Shown here: positions 15,498 to 24,545 of the stretch, piece by piece
How positions within the stretch are numbered: position 1 is the stretch's first letter
Layout of the letters: each line of letters starts with the position of its first letter
Assembly (NCBI RefSeq): GCF_900021155.1
Contig: NZ_FCNT01000056.1
Span: 1 to 34,438, forward strand
Origin: Alistipes sp. CHKCI003
Lineage (GTDB): Bacteria; Bacteroidota; Bacteroidia; Bacteroidales; Rikenellaceae
Length of the DNA stretch: 34,438 bases
Reading direction: 5' to 3'
The notes under the pieces: generated by a model
The model's database searches: none
Told to the model about the DNA's origin: nothing
Seen by the model: only the letters and a program-made list of their open reading frames with translations
Program-made: the position numbers and the translations under genes

Positions 15498-16448
15498 TCA
15501 GAAATGTTCGAAGCCCTCGAAACGGAGGCGCTGCCGCTCGCCGCGAAGCAGCCAGACGGGGCCGGACTGCCCCTCTTGCGAAGGGGTGATGCGCCCCACG
15601 GGGTAGAGCGGCGTGCCGAAATGTGCGAGGAAGTCGGCGCAGAGAGTTTCGGCGCCGTGCGGCGCCGCCGTGAGCAGCAGTTTGTAGTCTTCGCCGCCGC
15701 AGAGCGCTGTGCGCAGGTCGGCCCCGTCGTCCGTCGGTATCCGTTCGAGGTCGATCTCTGCGCCCGTGTGCGACTGTTCCATGATGCGGCATATGTCCGA
15801 GGCGAGTCCGTCGGAGAGGTCCATCATCGCGTGGACTTCCGGCCGTGTGCCGAGCCATGCCCCTTCGGCCGTCTGCGGCACGGGGTTGCGGTGGATTGCG
15901 GCGAGAGGCGTGTCGAGACGGCCGGCGAGCAGGTCGCGCAGGCCGGCGGCCGAAGCACCCAGCCGGCCGGCCGTGAGGATCACGTCGCCTGCGCAGGCGG
16001 CGCTGCGGCGCTTGATGTGTGCGTCGGCCGCACGTCCGATGGCCGTAACGCTGACGGTGATGCCCGAGGCCGAAGCCGTGGTGTCGCCGCCGACGAGGGC
16101 CGTGCCCCAGCGGGCCGAAGCGTCGCAATATCCCGCGGCGAATTCCTCGGCCCAAGGGCCCGTAGCGTCCGGGGGCAGCGAGAGCGAAAGGAGCGTGGCG
16201 ACGGGCGTCGCACCCATCGAGGCGACGTCGCTGAGGTTGACGGCGAGGGCTTTGCCGCCCAGTTCGCGGGCGGTGGTCGCATGTCTGAGGAAATGAACCC
16301 CTTCGCACAGCAGGTCGGTCGTGAATACGAGCGATTCGCCGCCGCCGACGGGCAGTACGGCGCAGTCGTCTCCGATTCCTTCGAAGTCGCCCGGGGGCTG
16401 AAGGCCGCAGAGCCGGCGGATGTGTTCGATCAGTCCGAATTCGGTCAT
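15498..16448 (-). CDS. thiL: Thiamine-monophosphate kinase
   Basis: A 316-residue member of the PurM/ThiL fold that phosphorylates thiamine monophosphate with ATP to make thiamine pyrophosphate, the active cofactor. The Mg-ATP binding landmarks are present: IGDDCAV near residues 25-31, TTDLLCEGVHF at 43-53, and GGKALAVNLSDVASMGA at 64-80. MMDLSDGL and GGEDYKLL follow further on. The length is normal. It stands alone rather than in a thiamine operon. I looked for a TPP riboswitch in its leader and found neither of the core motifs. Confidence 0.95.
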   Translation of the reverse strand: MTEFGLIEHIRRLCGLQPPGDFEGIGDDCAVLPVGGGESLVFTTDLLCEGVHFLRHATTARELGGKALAVNLSDVASMGATPVATLLSLSLPPDATGPWAEEFAAGYCDASARWGTALVGGDTTASASGITVSVTAIGRAADAHIKRRSAACAGDVILTAGRLGASAAGLRDLLAGRLDTPLAAIHRNPVPQTAEGAWLGTRPEVHAMMDLSDGLASDICRIMEQSHTGAEIDLERIPTDDGADLRTALCGGEDYKLLLTAAPHGAETLCADFLAHFGTPLYPVGRITPSQEGQSGPVWLLRGERQRLRFEGFEHF

Positions 16449-16735
16449 GTTCTCTTTTCCGGCTTTGCGGCCGGTGCATAACGGTTGAACGGTTTGGACG
16501 GGGCGGTTCTCCGAAACGTCCCGCGCCGGAGCGGTATTTGCTCCGGTCCGGTTTCGTCCGGTCGGCGGATTGCGGCCCGCCGTGCGGCCGAACGGGGAGG
16601 GCCGTGTCCCGACGGCCGCCCAATGCCGCTTCGCTCGGGACCGTGCTCCTTCCCTTTTCCGAAGGGGTGCGGGCGGACCCCGCGCATCGGGTGAAAGGAA
16701 CCCGTCCTCGGGATCGTTTTATCGGCCGGCGCGGG
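16449..16735. other. GC-rich leader of thiL
   Basis: About 290 bases between the minus-strand -7 box and the thiL start. It contains no recognisable gene or known riboswitch core. If the promoter assignment is right, thiL has an unusually long leader. Confidence 0.4.
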
Positions 16736-16743
16736 CAAATATA
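16736..16743 (-). promoter_or_regulatory. -7 box for thiL (divergent pair)
   Basis: On the minus strand the sequence reads TATATTTG, a full TAnnTTTG match, in an AT-rich island shared with the aroQ promoter. The two -7 boxes are about 24 bases apart and face away from each other. Confidence 0.55.
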
Positions 16744-16766
16744 TCGAAAATATGTGGAATTATCAC

Positions 16767-16774
16767 TATATTTG
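16767..16774 (+). promoter_or_regulatory. -7 box for aroQ-pyk-flippase (divergent pair)
   Basis: TATATTTG matches TAnnTTTG and lies 44 bases before the aroQ start codon. No clear TTTG was found at the -33 position. Confidence 0.65.
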
Positions 16775-16818
16775 CGCGGCAAATCCCGACGGCCGCGAGC
16801 CGTTGCAACGTTCACGTT

Positions 16819-17253
16819 ATGAAGAAAATTTTGATTCTCAACGGCCCGAACCTCAATTTGCAGGGGCGGCGCGATCCCGAGATCTACGGCCGCGAGCCGT
16901 TCGGCTCGCTTATGGAGCGGCTGCGTGCGTCCCGTCCCGATGCGGAGTTCGGCTATTTCCAGTCCAATGCGGAGGGCGAACTGATCGACGCACTGCACGG
17001 GGCCGAAGGGGTCTGGGACGGGGTGGTGCTGAACGCCGGGGGCTACACCCACACCTCCGTGGCGCTGCGCGATGCCGTGGAGGCGGTCGCGGTGCCCGTC
17101 GTGGAGGTCCACATCTCGTCGATCCTCGCCCGCGAGGAGTTCCGCCGCGTGTCGCTGCTGGCCCCCGTGTGCGCGGGGTCGATCATGGGTTTCGGACTTC
17201 TGTCTTACGAATTGGGCGTCGAAGCGCTCCTCAGAATGGATCAGGTTAATTAG
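16819..17253 (+). CDS. aroQ: Type II 3-dehydroquinate dehydratase
   Basis: A 144-residue dodecameric-type enzyme that removes water from 3-dehydroquinate in the shikimate pathway to aromatic amino acids. The N-terminal NGPNLNLQGRRDPEIYG is diagnostic, with Tyr23 as the catalytic base. Asn72 in NAGGYTHTS and His98 in EVHIS are the other active-site residues. Length is standard. The ATG at 16819 begins the conserved MKKILILNGPN; longer in-frame extensions run through the promoter. pyk starts 8 bases after its stop. Confidence 0.96.
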   Translation: MKKILILNGPNLNLQGRRDPEIYGREPFGSLMERLRASRPDAEFGYFQSNAEGELIDALHGAEGVWDGVVLNAGGYTHTSVALRDAVEAVAVPVVEVHISSILAREEFRRVSLLAPVCAGSIMGFGLLSYELGVEALLRMDQVN

Positions 17254-17261
17254 GACAAGAT

Positions 17262-18737
17262 ATGTACAGAATGAAAAAAACGAAGATCGTGGCCACGATG
17301 TCCGACTTCCGCTGCACGGAGGAGTTCGTGCGGCAGCTTTTCGACGCGGGGATGGACGTCGTGCGCATCAATACGGCTCATGTAACGGAAGAGGGTGCCG
17401 CACGGATCGTCGAGACGGTTCATAAGGTCAACGACGCGATCCCCATCATGATCGACACGAAAGGACCCGAAATCCGCGTAACGACCATCGCCGACGAATA
17501 CGGCAACGGCATCCGCTTCGCGGCCGGCGACCGGATCGCCGTGCGCGGTTCGAAGGGCGAAGACCTCACCACGCGCAAGGTGGTCTATATGAATGTCGAG
17601 ACCATCGTGGAGGACATTCCCGTGGGTGCGCGCATGCTTATCGCCGACGGGGAAATGGAGATCCGCGTGGTGGAGAAGAGCGAGACGGAGCTCGTTTGCG
17701 AGTTCACGACGGGGGGCCTCATGCGCTCGCGCAAGAGCGTGAACGTCCCGGGCGTGTCGATCGGCTTACCCTCCGTAACCGAGAAGGACCGCCGTTTCAT
17801 CGAGTGGGCCGTGGCGCACGACGTGGATTTCATCGCCCATTCTTTCGTGCGCAACGCCCGCGACATTCAGGCCGTGCAGGATATTCTCGATGCCCACGGC
17901 AGCCCCATCAAGATCATCTCGAAGATCGAGAATCAGGAGGGGCTGGACAACATCGACGAGATCATCGAAAAGTCCTACGGCATCATGGTCGCGCGCGGAG
18001 ACCTCGGCGTGGAGCTTCCGGCCGAAGCCATCCCCAATGCCCAGCGCCGCATCGTCGAGAAGTGCATAGCGGCCAAACGCCCCGTCATCATCGCCACGCA
18101 GATGCTCTATTCGATGGTCCACTCGCCGCGTCCCACACGTGCCGAGGTGAGCGACGTGGCCAGCGCGATCTACGAACGTGTGGATGCCGTGATGCTCAGC
18201 GACGAGACCGCCATGGGCGATTACCCGAAGGAAGCGGTCGAGACCATGGCGCGCATCGCCCGCGAGATCGAACGCGACGAGACCCATTTCGCGCCGATGA
18301 TCGACATGAACATGGTCTCCGTGAACCACGAGATCACGGCGCAGCTGGCCCGTTCGGCCGTCCGGGCCTGCACCAATCTGCCGGTGAAATACGTCGTGCT
18401 CGATACCAAGACGGGTCGCACGGGCCGTTACCTCGCGGCTTTCCGCGGTCGCAAGACGGTGATGGCCGTCTGCTACCGGCTCCATGCCCAGCGCATTCTC
18501 GCACTCTCCTACGGCGTGGTCCCCATCCTGCGCCGTCAGGAATTGACGGATAAATATCATTTCCTCGTAGATGCGCTCGAATTCATCGACCAGTACCGCA
18601 AACTCGAACCCGCCGACCTGCTGGCCATCGTGGGCGGCAGCTTCGGACCCGACGGAGGCGCTTCCTACGTGGAGCTTTCGACGGTCGAAAACATCCGCAA
18701 GCGCATGCGGGAGATCGAAAACGCGACATGTAACTGA
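17262..18737 (+). CDS. pyk: Pyruvate kinase (Bacteroidetes type)
   Basis: A 491-residue glycolytic enzyme that transfers phosphate from phosphoenolpyruvate to ADP. DTKGPEIR at 65-72, KIISKIENQEGLDN, MVARGDLGVELP and ATQMLYSM mark the barrel active site and substrate-binding loops. The N terminus deviates from textbook pyruvate kinases: KTKIVATMSDFRC and VRINTAHV replace the common KTKIVCTIGP and RLNFSHG. As I remember them, Bacteroides pyruvate kinases show the same variation, so I do not regard it as a defect. The C-terminal domain is complete. It sits between aroQ and a flippase gene with 8-base gaps on both sides, an operon without obvious pathway logic. Confidence 0.95.
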   Translation: MYRMKKTKIVATMSDFRCTEEFVRQLFDAGMDVVRINTAHVTEEGAARIVETVHKVNDAIPIMIDTKGPEIRVTTIADEYGNGIRFAAGDRIAVRGSKGEDLTTRKVVYMNVETIVEDIPVGARMLIADGEMEIRVVEKSETELVCEFTTGGLMRSRKSVNVPGVSIGLPSVTEKDRRFIEWAVAHDVDFIAHSFVRNARDIQAVQDILDAHGSPIKIISKIENQEGLDNIDEIIEKSYGIMVARGDLGVELPAEAIPNAQRRIVEKCIAAKRPVIIATQMLYSMVHSPRPTRAEVSDVASAIYERVDAVMLSDETAMGDYPKEAVETMARIAREIERDETHFAPMIDMNMVSVNHEITAQLARSAVRACTNLPVKYVVLDTKTGRTGRYLAAFRGRKTVMAVCYRLHAQRILALSYGVVPILRRQELTDKYHFLVDALEFIDQYRKLEPADLLAIVGGSFGPDGGASYVELSTVENIRKRMREIENATCN

Positions 18738-18745
18738 CGCATCGT

Positions 18746-20254
18746 ATGAGGGCGCAGCCGGATCGGGGCGGGCCTGAAAACCCGCTGAAGGGACCGAAAG
18801 GGGAGCTCAAGAGCCGGATCGCGCGCGGAGTAGCGTGGGGCATTGCCGAAAAGGCGGGGTCGGCGCTTCTGCAAATGGGTGTCAGCCTCGTCGTGCTGCG
18901 TCATCTGGTGCCCGACGAAACCGGCGCGTGGGGCATCCTCACGGCCGTGGTGGCCGTGGCGTTGATCCTCGTGGACAGCGGTTTTTCGCAGGCGCTGATC
19001 CGCAAGCCCGATCCTACGGCGGCGGATTACAAGTCGGTCTTCGTGCTCAACTTCGCCGTCGCTGTCGTGCTCTATGTATTGCTGGCCGCGGCCGCACCGC
19101 TCGTGGCGCGGTTCTATGCCATGCCGCTGGTGGCGAACGTGGGGCCCGTGCTGTTTCTGCTGCTGCCCGTCAGTGCGCTGTGCACCATCCAGAATACGAT
19201 CTTCGCCCGGCAGATGCGTTTTGCGCTGATGTCCAAGGTCGTCTTCGCCGCTTCGGCGGCCGGCGGCGCCGCAGCCGTGGGGCTGGCCGTGTCGGGCTTC
19301 GGCTTGTGGAGCTTCGTCGGCCAGCGCATAACGGCCATGGCCGTGCGCACGGGACTGCTGTGGTGGCTGAGCGACTGGCGCCCGCGCGGGCGTTTCGACC
19401 GTAGCGCACTCCGGCGGATGGCCCCTTTCAGCCTGAGCCTGATGACGACCGATCTGATCTCGGCCGTCTACACCAAGATTCCCCAATTCTTCATCGGGCG
19501 GCTCTATCCCGCCTCTGTGCTGGGCTTTTTCGATCAGGCCGTGAAGATCAAGGATTTGCCGCTCACCTCGGCGATGCAGTCGGTGCAGGGTGTAACCTAT
19601 CCCGCACTGTCGAAGATCGGCGGCGACGCGATCCGGTTCGCCGAGGGGTATCGCCAGCTGGCGATGATAACGGCGTTCGCCCTTTTCCCGGCGATGGCGG
19701 GGCTGATCGCCGTCGCCGACGAACTGTTTCCGGTTTTGATCGGCGAACAATGGCTGCCGACGGTCCCCTATTTCAAGGCGGTGTGCCTCACCGGATTCTT
19801 CTATCCGATCGCTATTCTGGCCTACAATGTGCTGAAAGTCGAAAGCGACGGACGGATCATCGTGCGGCTCGAAGCGGTCAAGAAGACGGTGATGACGGCG
19901 ATCTTCGCCCTTACGATTTTCCACAGCGTAACGGCGGTCGTGTGGGGGCTCGTGGCGATGTCGGCGATCGAGATGGGGCTCAATGTCGGGGCGGCCCGGA
20001 GGTTTACGACGCTCACCGTGGGGAGGCTTCTGCTGACCCTGCTCCCGATCGTGCTCCTCACGGCGGCGATGTATGCTGCCGTCTGGTGGGTCGGCCGGCT
20101 GATCGAGGCGCCTTTGCTGCGTCTTTTCGCCGAAATGGCCGCCGGAGTAGCGGTCTATGTCGGTCTGGCCGCATCATTTCGCATGGAAGCTTTCCGCGAG
20201 GTATCCCGCATGATCCGCCGAGAGTTTCTGAGAAAAGAGCAGGGGGAGTGCTGA
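18746..20254 (+). CDS. Lipopolysaccharide/oligosaccharide flippase (MOP superfamily, Wzx-like)
   Basis: A 502-residue integral membrane protein with about 12-14 hydrophobic helices. The opening (SRIARGVAWGIAEKAGSALLQ) and the central PQFFIGRLYPASVLGFFDQA segment are typical of WzxC/TuaB-type polysaccharide exporters in the MOP superfamily. It probably flips a lipid-linked sugar or O-unit across the inner membrane. There are no glycosyltransferase genes nearby to identify the glycan, so the substrate is unknown. The first 22 residues are a hydrophilic leader and a later start is possible; no strong ribosome site helps decide. It is the last gene after aroQ and pyk. Confidence 0.88.
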   Translation: MRAQPDRGGPENPLKGPKGELKSRIARGVAWGIAEKAGSALLQMGVSLVVLRHLVPDETGAWGILTAVVAVALILVDSGFSQALIRKPDPTAADYKSVFVLNFAVAVVLYVLLAAAAPLVARFYAMPLVANVGPVLFLLLPVSALCTIQNTIFARQMRFALMSKVVFAASAAGGAAAVGLAVSGFGLWSFVGQRITAMAVRTGLLWWLSDWRPRGRFDRSALRRMAPFSLSLMTTDLISAVYTKIPQFFIGRLYPASVLGFFDQAVKIKDLPLTSAMQSVQGVTYPALSKIGGDAIRFAEGYRQLAMITAFALFPAMAGLIAVADELFPVLIGEQWLPTVPYFKAVCLTGFFYPIAILAYNVLKVESDGRIIVRLEAVKKTVMTAIFALTIFHSVTAVVWGLVAMSAIEMGLNVGAARRFTTLTVGRLLLTLLPIVLLTAAMYAAVWWVGRLIEAPLLRLFAEMAAGVAVYVGLAASFRMEAFREVSRMIRREFLRKEQGEC

Positions 20255-21140
20255 CCGATTCCGGTATTTAGGGACGATGCGGACCGGAAATGCAGCGAAA
20301 GCCTGCCGTTTCCTCCTCCCGCCGCTCGGCGGGGCGCCGCCTGCGGGAGGGGGCGGAGCCGTGCGGGCGGCAGCCTCCGGCGGACAGTCCGTCCTTTTCG
20401 CGGGCGTGCTTCGCTGACGGCGTGTTCGCCTTCGTTCCCCGAAGAGAGTTGCGAAAACGATCTTTTTCCTGTGCTTCGGGAGGCCGGAAGCTATCCGCCC
20501 GGTGTTTTCGGCACGGACGATGAGGGCTCCGATCTCTCTCGGCCGCCCAGAAGAACCATCTGGGGGCCGTGCCGGCAACTCGTTCTCAGTGCGGGATGCT
20601 GCCCTGTCCGCCGTACGGGCCGACCGATCGGGTCTGCGGGCGGTCGCGGCAACGGGGCCGGATCCTGCGCGCTTTGTGCGGATCGCCGGGCCGCCCGCGG
20701 GTCGAACGATACGGGCTCTTCGCGCCGCTCCTTCCTCGCGTTTCCCACCCGCCTTCGCTCCGTCCCCACGCCACGCTTTTCACCGTGCACGATCTTTTGC
20801 CTCCGCACTGCGGATGATACATCTCTTTTCCCTCTTTCGGCGCCTCTCCGGCATGGCCTCGGCCATGCCTTCCGTTCGCCGCTTGCGGCGGACCGCACGC
20901 CGCTTCGCGGCCCGGGCCGCTCCTTCGACGACGCCGAAACGCAAAGCCCCCGACCGCGGCAAGGCGGGACAAAGCGGTCTATATCATTGTGCCGTATTTT
21001 GTCGCTCTCGCTCTCGGCTGTCTTAACTTTCCGCCGTTCCGCCCTGTCATTCCGTACAAAAGGGAAGGGGTTGTCCGACAAGTCTTTTCAACCCTCTGGG
21101 AATTGTCCGTTCGGGAAAACCGCCGAATGGCGGGACGAAT
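20255..21140. other. GC-rich gene-free stretch
   Basis: About 890 bases with overlapping open frames on both strands, none with a recognisable domain. It contains a nearly perfect palindrome (GGCATGGCC, TC, GGCCATGCC at 20850-20869) and, near its right end, an imperfect copy (21067-21095) of the buk terminator hairpin. No promoter box or gene is supported. Confidence 0.5.
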
Positions 21141-21177
21141 AAAAAAGGGCTGTCCAACAAGTCTTGGACAGCCCCTT
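21141..21177 (-). terminator. Rho-independent terminator of the crcB-ackA-ptb-buk cluster
   Basis: An 11-bp stem, GGGCTGTCCAA at 21147-21157 with its complement at 21164-21174, has the loop CAAGTC. On the minus strand it is followed by TTTTTT (A at 21141-21146 on the + strand). It lies 26 bases after the buk stop codon. Confidence 0.93.
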
Positions 21178-21202
21178 CTCCTTTCGTAGACAGTCGTGCG
21201 CC

Positions 21203-22270
21203 TTATGCGTAGACGCGGGGTGTGATGACGCCGCGCAGCACGACCAGCGCATTCAGATTCAGCGACTCCAGCTCGTTTTCGCCCGGGTAGATATAGATCG
21301 GGGCGATGAACGAAGCGTGTGCGCGGATCACCTCGTTCACCGGCTCGTTGTAAGCAACGCCGCCCGTGAGGACGATGCCGTCGACCTTGCCTTTCAGGAC
21401 GGTGGCCATGGCGCCGATCTCCTTGGCGATATTGTACCCCAGTGCTTCGATCATGGCGCGGCACTTTTCGTCGCCTCGGTCGGCGTTGATGCACAGCTGT
21501 TGTACGGAGTTCAGGCCGAGGTGAGCCACCATGCCGCCTTTGCCGGCCAGTTTCTTCATCACCTCCTTCTTGGTGTATTTGCCCGAAAAGCAGATCTCCA
21601 CCAACCCTTCGGCAGGCAGGGTGCCGGCACGCTCGGGCGCCAGCGGCCCGTCGCCGTTGAGCGCGTTGTTCGTGTCGATCACCCGGCCGCGGCAGTGGGC
21701 GCTGACCGAGATGCCGCCGCCCATGTGCGCGACGATGAGGTTCGAATCCTCATAACGGAGCCCCGTTTTTTCGCAGTGCAGACGCGCCGTGGCTTTCTGG
21801 TTGAGGGCATGGAAGATCGAGCGGCGGGGACATTCCGGCAGACCGCTGATGCGGGCCACGTCCTCCATTTCGTCCACCACGACGGGATCGGCGATGTAGG
21901 CCTTGACACCCGCCATGCGTGCGATTTCGTCGGCGATCAGACCGCCGAGGTTCGAAGCGTGCTCCATCTGAGCGTGGATGAGGTCGTGGCGCATGGCGTC
22001 GTTCACTTCGTAAACGCCTGCGGGGATGGGCTTGATCAGTCCGCCGCGGCCGATGACGGCCGACAGCTCGCGGATGTCGAATCCCTGTTCGGCGAGCGCT
22101 TTGAGGATGATCTCGCGGCGCCACGGCAGCTGGTCGGTGATGTTGGCGTAGGCTGCGATCTCCTCGGCCGTATGACGCAGCGTGAGGTCGAGCAACGGAC
22201 GTTCGTCTTCGAAAAGTGCTACCTTCGTGGAGGTGGAACCCGGATTTATGGCTAAGATCTTGAAGCTCAT
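21203..22270 (-). CDS. buk: Butyrate kinase
   Basis: A 355-residue ASKHA-fold kinase that makes ATP and butyrate from butyryl phosphate; relatives also use branched-chain acyl phosphates. The phosphate-1 loop AINPGSTSTKVALFE opens the protein, and AHMGGGISVSAH with the following DTNNALNGDGPLAPERAG block is characteristic of butyrate rather than acetate kinases. The length is normal for Buk. It follows ptb by 32 bases, the classic Ptb-Buk pair that converts butyryl-CoA to butyrate with substrate-level ATP formation. The cluster also holds acetate kinase. A strong terminator follows. Confidence 0.95.
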   Translation of the reverse strand: MSFKILAINPGSTSTKVALFEDERPLLDLTLRHTAEEIAAYANITDQLPWRREIILKALAEQGFDIRELSAVIGRGGLIKPIPAGVYEVNDAMRHDLIHAQMEHASNLGGLIADEIARMAGVKAYIADPVVVDEMEDVARISGLPECPRRSIFHALNQKATARLHCEKTGLRYEDSNLIVAHMGGGISVSAHCRGRVIDTNNALNGDGPLAPERAGTLPAEGLVEICFSGKYTKKEVMKKLAGKGGMVAHLGLNSVQQLCINADRGDEKCRAMIEALGYNIAKEIGAMATVLKGKVDGIVLTGGVAYNEPVNEVIRAHASFIAPIYIYPGENELESLNLNALVVLRGVITPRVYA

Positions 22271-22302
22271 AAAGTCATTGCAGAAGTTTAGGAGGTTGGT
22301 GT

Positions 22303-23208
22303 CTATTTCGCTGCGAGGCAGGCCAGTGCGATCGAGTAAAGTTTGGTTTTGCTGGTGTCGCCGCGCGAAGTGAGCACGCACGGAACCTTCGTGCCCATCA
22401 CCATCGCCGCGATCTCGCCGTTGCAGAGGTGCGTAGCCGACTTGAAGAAGACGTTGCCCGATTCGAGATTGGGGAAGAGCAGACAGTCGGGGTCTCCGGC
22501 AACGCTCGAACCCTTCACCTTCTTGTGCTCGGCCACCTCCTTGTAGAGCGCCACGTCGATCGACAGCGGACCGTCTACGACGACGTTCCCGAGCTGTCCG
22601 CGGTCGCCCATCTTCGCCAGTATGGCTCCTTCGGTCGAGGAGATCACATTCGGCAACACCTGCTCCGACGGGGCGATGCAGGCGATCTTCGGGGTCGGAA
22701 TGCCCAGCAGGCTGGCCGTCTTGGCGAGATAGCCGATCTGGATGGTCTTTTGCTTGAAGTCGGGCTGCGGAATCACCGCCACGTCCGAAATGGTGAGCAG
22801 TTTGTGATAGCAGGGCATTTCGATCACCGAGACGTGGCTCAGCACGCCTTTCGGGGGGAAGAGACCCGCATCCTTGTTGAGGATGCCGCGCATGTACTTG
22901 TCGGTCGAAACCAGCCCCTTCATCAGTACGTCTGCGTTGCCTGCGACGACGGCGGCCACGGCCAACTGCACGCACTTCACGTCGCTCTTCTCCTCGACGA
23001 TGTTGAATGCCTTGATGTCGATATCGTTCTCGGCGCATACCTGCTCGATCACGGCGCGTTCGCCGTAGAGCGTGGGCTCCACGAGCCCCTCTTTGTATGC
23101 CTCATAAACGGCTTCGAGCGTGTGCGAATCCTGACCGTATGCGACGGCCAGACGTTTCTTGCCTTTTTTTCTCGCTTCTGTTACGATGTCTGTGAGATGC
23201 TGAATCAT
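22303..23208 (-). CDS. ptb: Phosphate butyryltransferase
   Basis: A 301-residue member of the phosphate acetyl/butyryltransferase family, which exchanges CoA in butyryl-CoA for phosphate. The size (about 300) and the direct partnership with buk favour the butyryl rather than the acetyl enzyme. The core segments NADVLMKGLVSTDKYMRGIL and the C-terminal GTKVPCVLTSRGDTSKTKL are typical. It is preceded by ackA with a 112-base gap. I found no TAnnTTTG box in that gap, so read-through from crcB-ackA is likely, though an internal promoter of another type cannot be excluded. Confidence 0.94.
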   Translation of the reverse strand: MIQHLTDIVTEARKKGKKRLAVAYGQDSHTLEAVYEAYKEGLVEPTLYGERAVIEQVCAENDIDIKAFNIVEEKSDVKCVQLAVAAVVAGNADVLMKGLVSTDKYMRGILNKDAGLFPPKGVLSHVSVIEMPCYHKLLTISDVAVIPQPDFKQKTIQIGYLAKTASLLGIPTPKIACIAPSEQVLPNVISSTEGAILAKMGDRGQLGNVVVDGPLSIDVALYKEVAEHKKVKGSSVAGDPDCLLFPNLESGNVFFKSATHLCNGEIAAMVMGTKVPCVLTSRGDTSKTKLYSIALACLAAK

Positions 23209-23320
23209 AATTCTTTTATTGTGTATTTATTGTGGTATTGTCGGATCTTTTCGCTCGTCTCTCCTGCCCGGTGTGCTCCGGACAGGGAGCGATGCGCATT
23301 CGGCCCTGCGGGAACGGGCG

Positions 23321-24523
23321 TTATTTCACGAGGTTGTACGTGTCCGTCGCGATCACCAGTTCCTCGTCCGTGGCGATCATGGCCACCTTGACGCGCGATG
23401 CGGGCTTCGACAGGAGCTTGTCCACGCCGCGCGCGCCCTTGTTGGCCTCAGCGTCGAACTCCACGCCCATGAATTCGAGACCCCGGCAGACGCCTTCGCG
23501 CATTTCGTCCGAGTTCTCGCCCACGCCGCCCGTGAAGACGATGAGGTCCAGACCGCCCATCTCGGCGGCATACTGGCCGATGAATTTGCGGATGCGGTTG
23601 TCGTACATGTCGCGGGCGAGGATCGCCTTCCCGTTGCCTTCGTGATAGGCTTTGTCGATGTCGCGCATGTCGCTCGACAGTCCCGTGAGCCCCTGCACGC
23701 CCGACTTTTTATTCATCATGGCGTTCAGTTCGCCGTAGTTCATGCCTTCCTTTTCGCCGATGAAGGTGATGGCGCTGGGGTCCACCTCGCCGCAGCGGGT
23801 ACCCATCACCAGTCCGTCCACCGGCGAGAAGCCCATCGACGTGTCGAACGAACGGCCGTCGAGCACGGCCGTTACGGAGGCGCCGTTGCCGATGTGGCAG
23901 GTTACGATCTTCGAATGCGCGAGGTCGAGACCTGCGAGTGCGGCCCCCTTGGCGGCCACGAACTTGTGGCTGGTGCCGTGGAATCCGTATTTGCGTACGC
24001 GGTATTTCTCGTAGTATTCGTAGGGCAGCGCGTACATGTAGTTGATGGCCGGTATGGTCTGGTGGAACGAGGTGTCGAACACGGCCGCCTGCGGTACGCC
24101 CGGCAGTACCTTTTCGATCGAGAGGATGCCTTCGAGGTTGGCGGGATTGTGCAGCGGCGCGATTTCGAAAAGCGCGCGGATCTTCTCCTTCACTTCGTCG
24201 GTTACGACGCAGCTCGCGGGGAAGAACTCGCCGCCGTGTGCTACGCGGTGGCCGACGGCTTTCACCTCCGAGAGCGACGCGATCACGCCGTGCACGGGAT
24301 TCGTGAGCGCCTCCAGCACGAGCCGGATGCCGGTCGTGTGATCCGGAATGGGGCGGTGGAGTTCGAAACGCTCCTTGCCGACGGGTTTGTGGGTGAGGTC
24401 GCCTTCGGGAAGACCGATGCGCTCGACCAGACCTTTGGCGAGCAGGGTGTTCGCGCCGGCTTCGATGTCGATCACCTGATATTTGATCGACGAGCTGCCG
24501 CAGTTGAGTACCAATATTACCAT
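23321..24523 (-). CDS. ackA: Acetate kinase
   Basis: A 400-residue ASKHA-fold enzyme that converts acetyl phosphate and ADP to acetate and ATP. LNCGSSSIKYQVID at the N terminus is the adenosine/phosphate loop. HRVAHGGEFF, FDTSFHQTIP and the CHIGNGASVTAV block are all standard active-site segments. No phosphotransacetylase (pta) gene is adjacent; instead ptb lies downstream. crcB precedes it with a 22-base gap, so the two share a transcript. Confidence 0.96.
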   Translation of the reverse strand: MVILVLNCGSSSIKYQVIDIEAGANTLLAKGLVERIGLPEGDLTHKPVGKERFELHRPIPDHTTGIRLVLEALTNPVHGVIASLSEVKAVGHRVAHGGEFFPASCVVTDEVKEKIRALFEIAPLHNPANLEGILSIEKVLPGVPQAAVFDTSFHQTIPAINYMYALPYEYYEKYRVRKYGFHGTSHKFVAAKGAALAGLDLAHSKIVTCHIGNGASVTAVLDGRSFDTSMGFSPVDGLVMGTRCGEVDPSAITFIGEKEGMNYGELNAMMNKKSGVQGLTGLSSDMRDIDKAYHEGNGKAILARDMYDNRIRKFIGQYAAEMGGLDLIVFTGGVGENSDEMREGVCRGLEFMGVEFDAEANKGARGVDKLLSKPASRVKVAMIATDEELVIATDTYNLVK

Positions 24524-24545
24524 GTCGTGTGCTATATTATGTTCG

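Noticed and set aside
16449..16735. TPP riboswitch in the thiL leader
   Set aside because: Neither CTGAGA nor the ACCTGATCTGG-type core occurs on the minus strand.
21735..21753. tRNA T-arm-like sequence (ATGAGG, TTCGAAT, CCTCAT)
   Set aside because: It lies inside the conserved coding sequence of buk and no other tRNA arms surround it.
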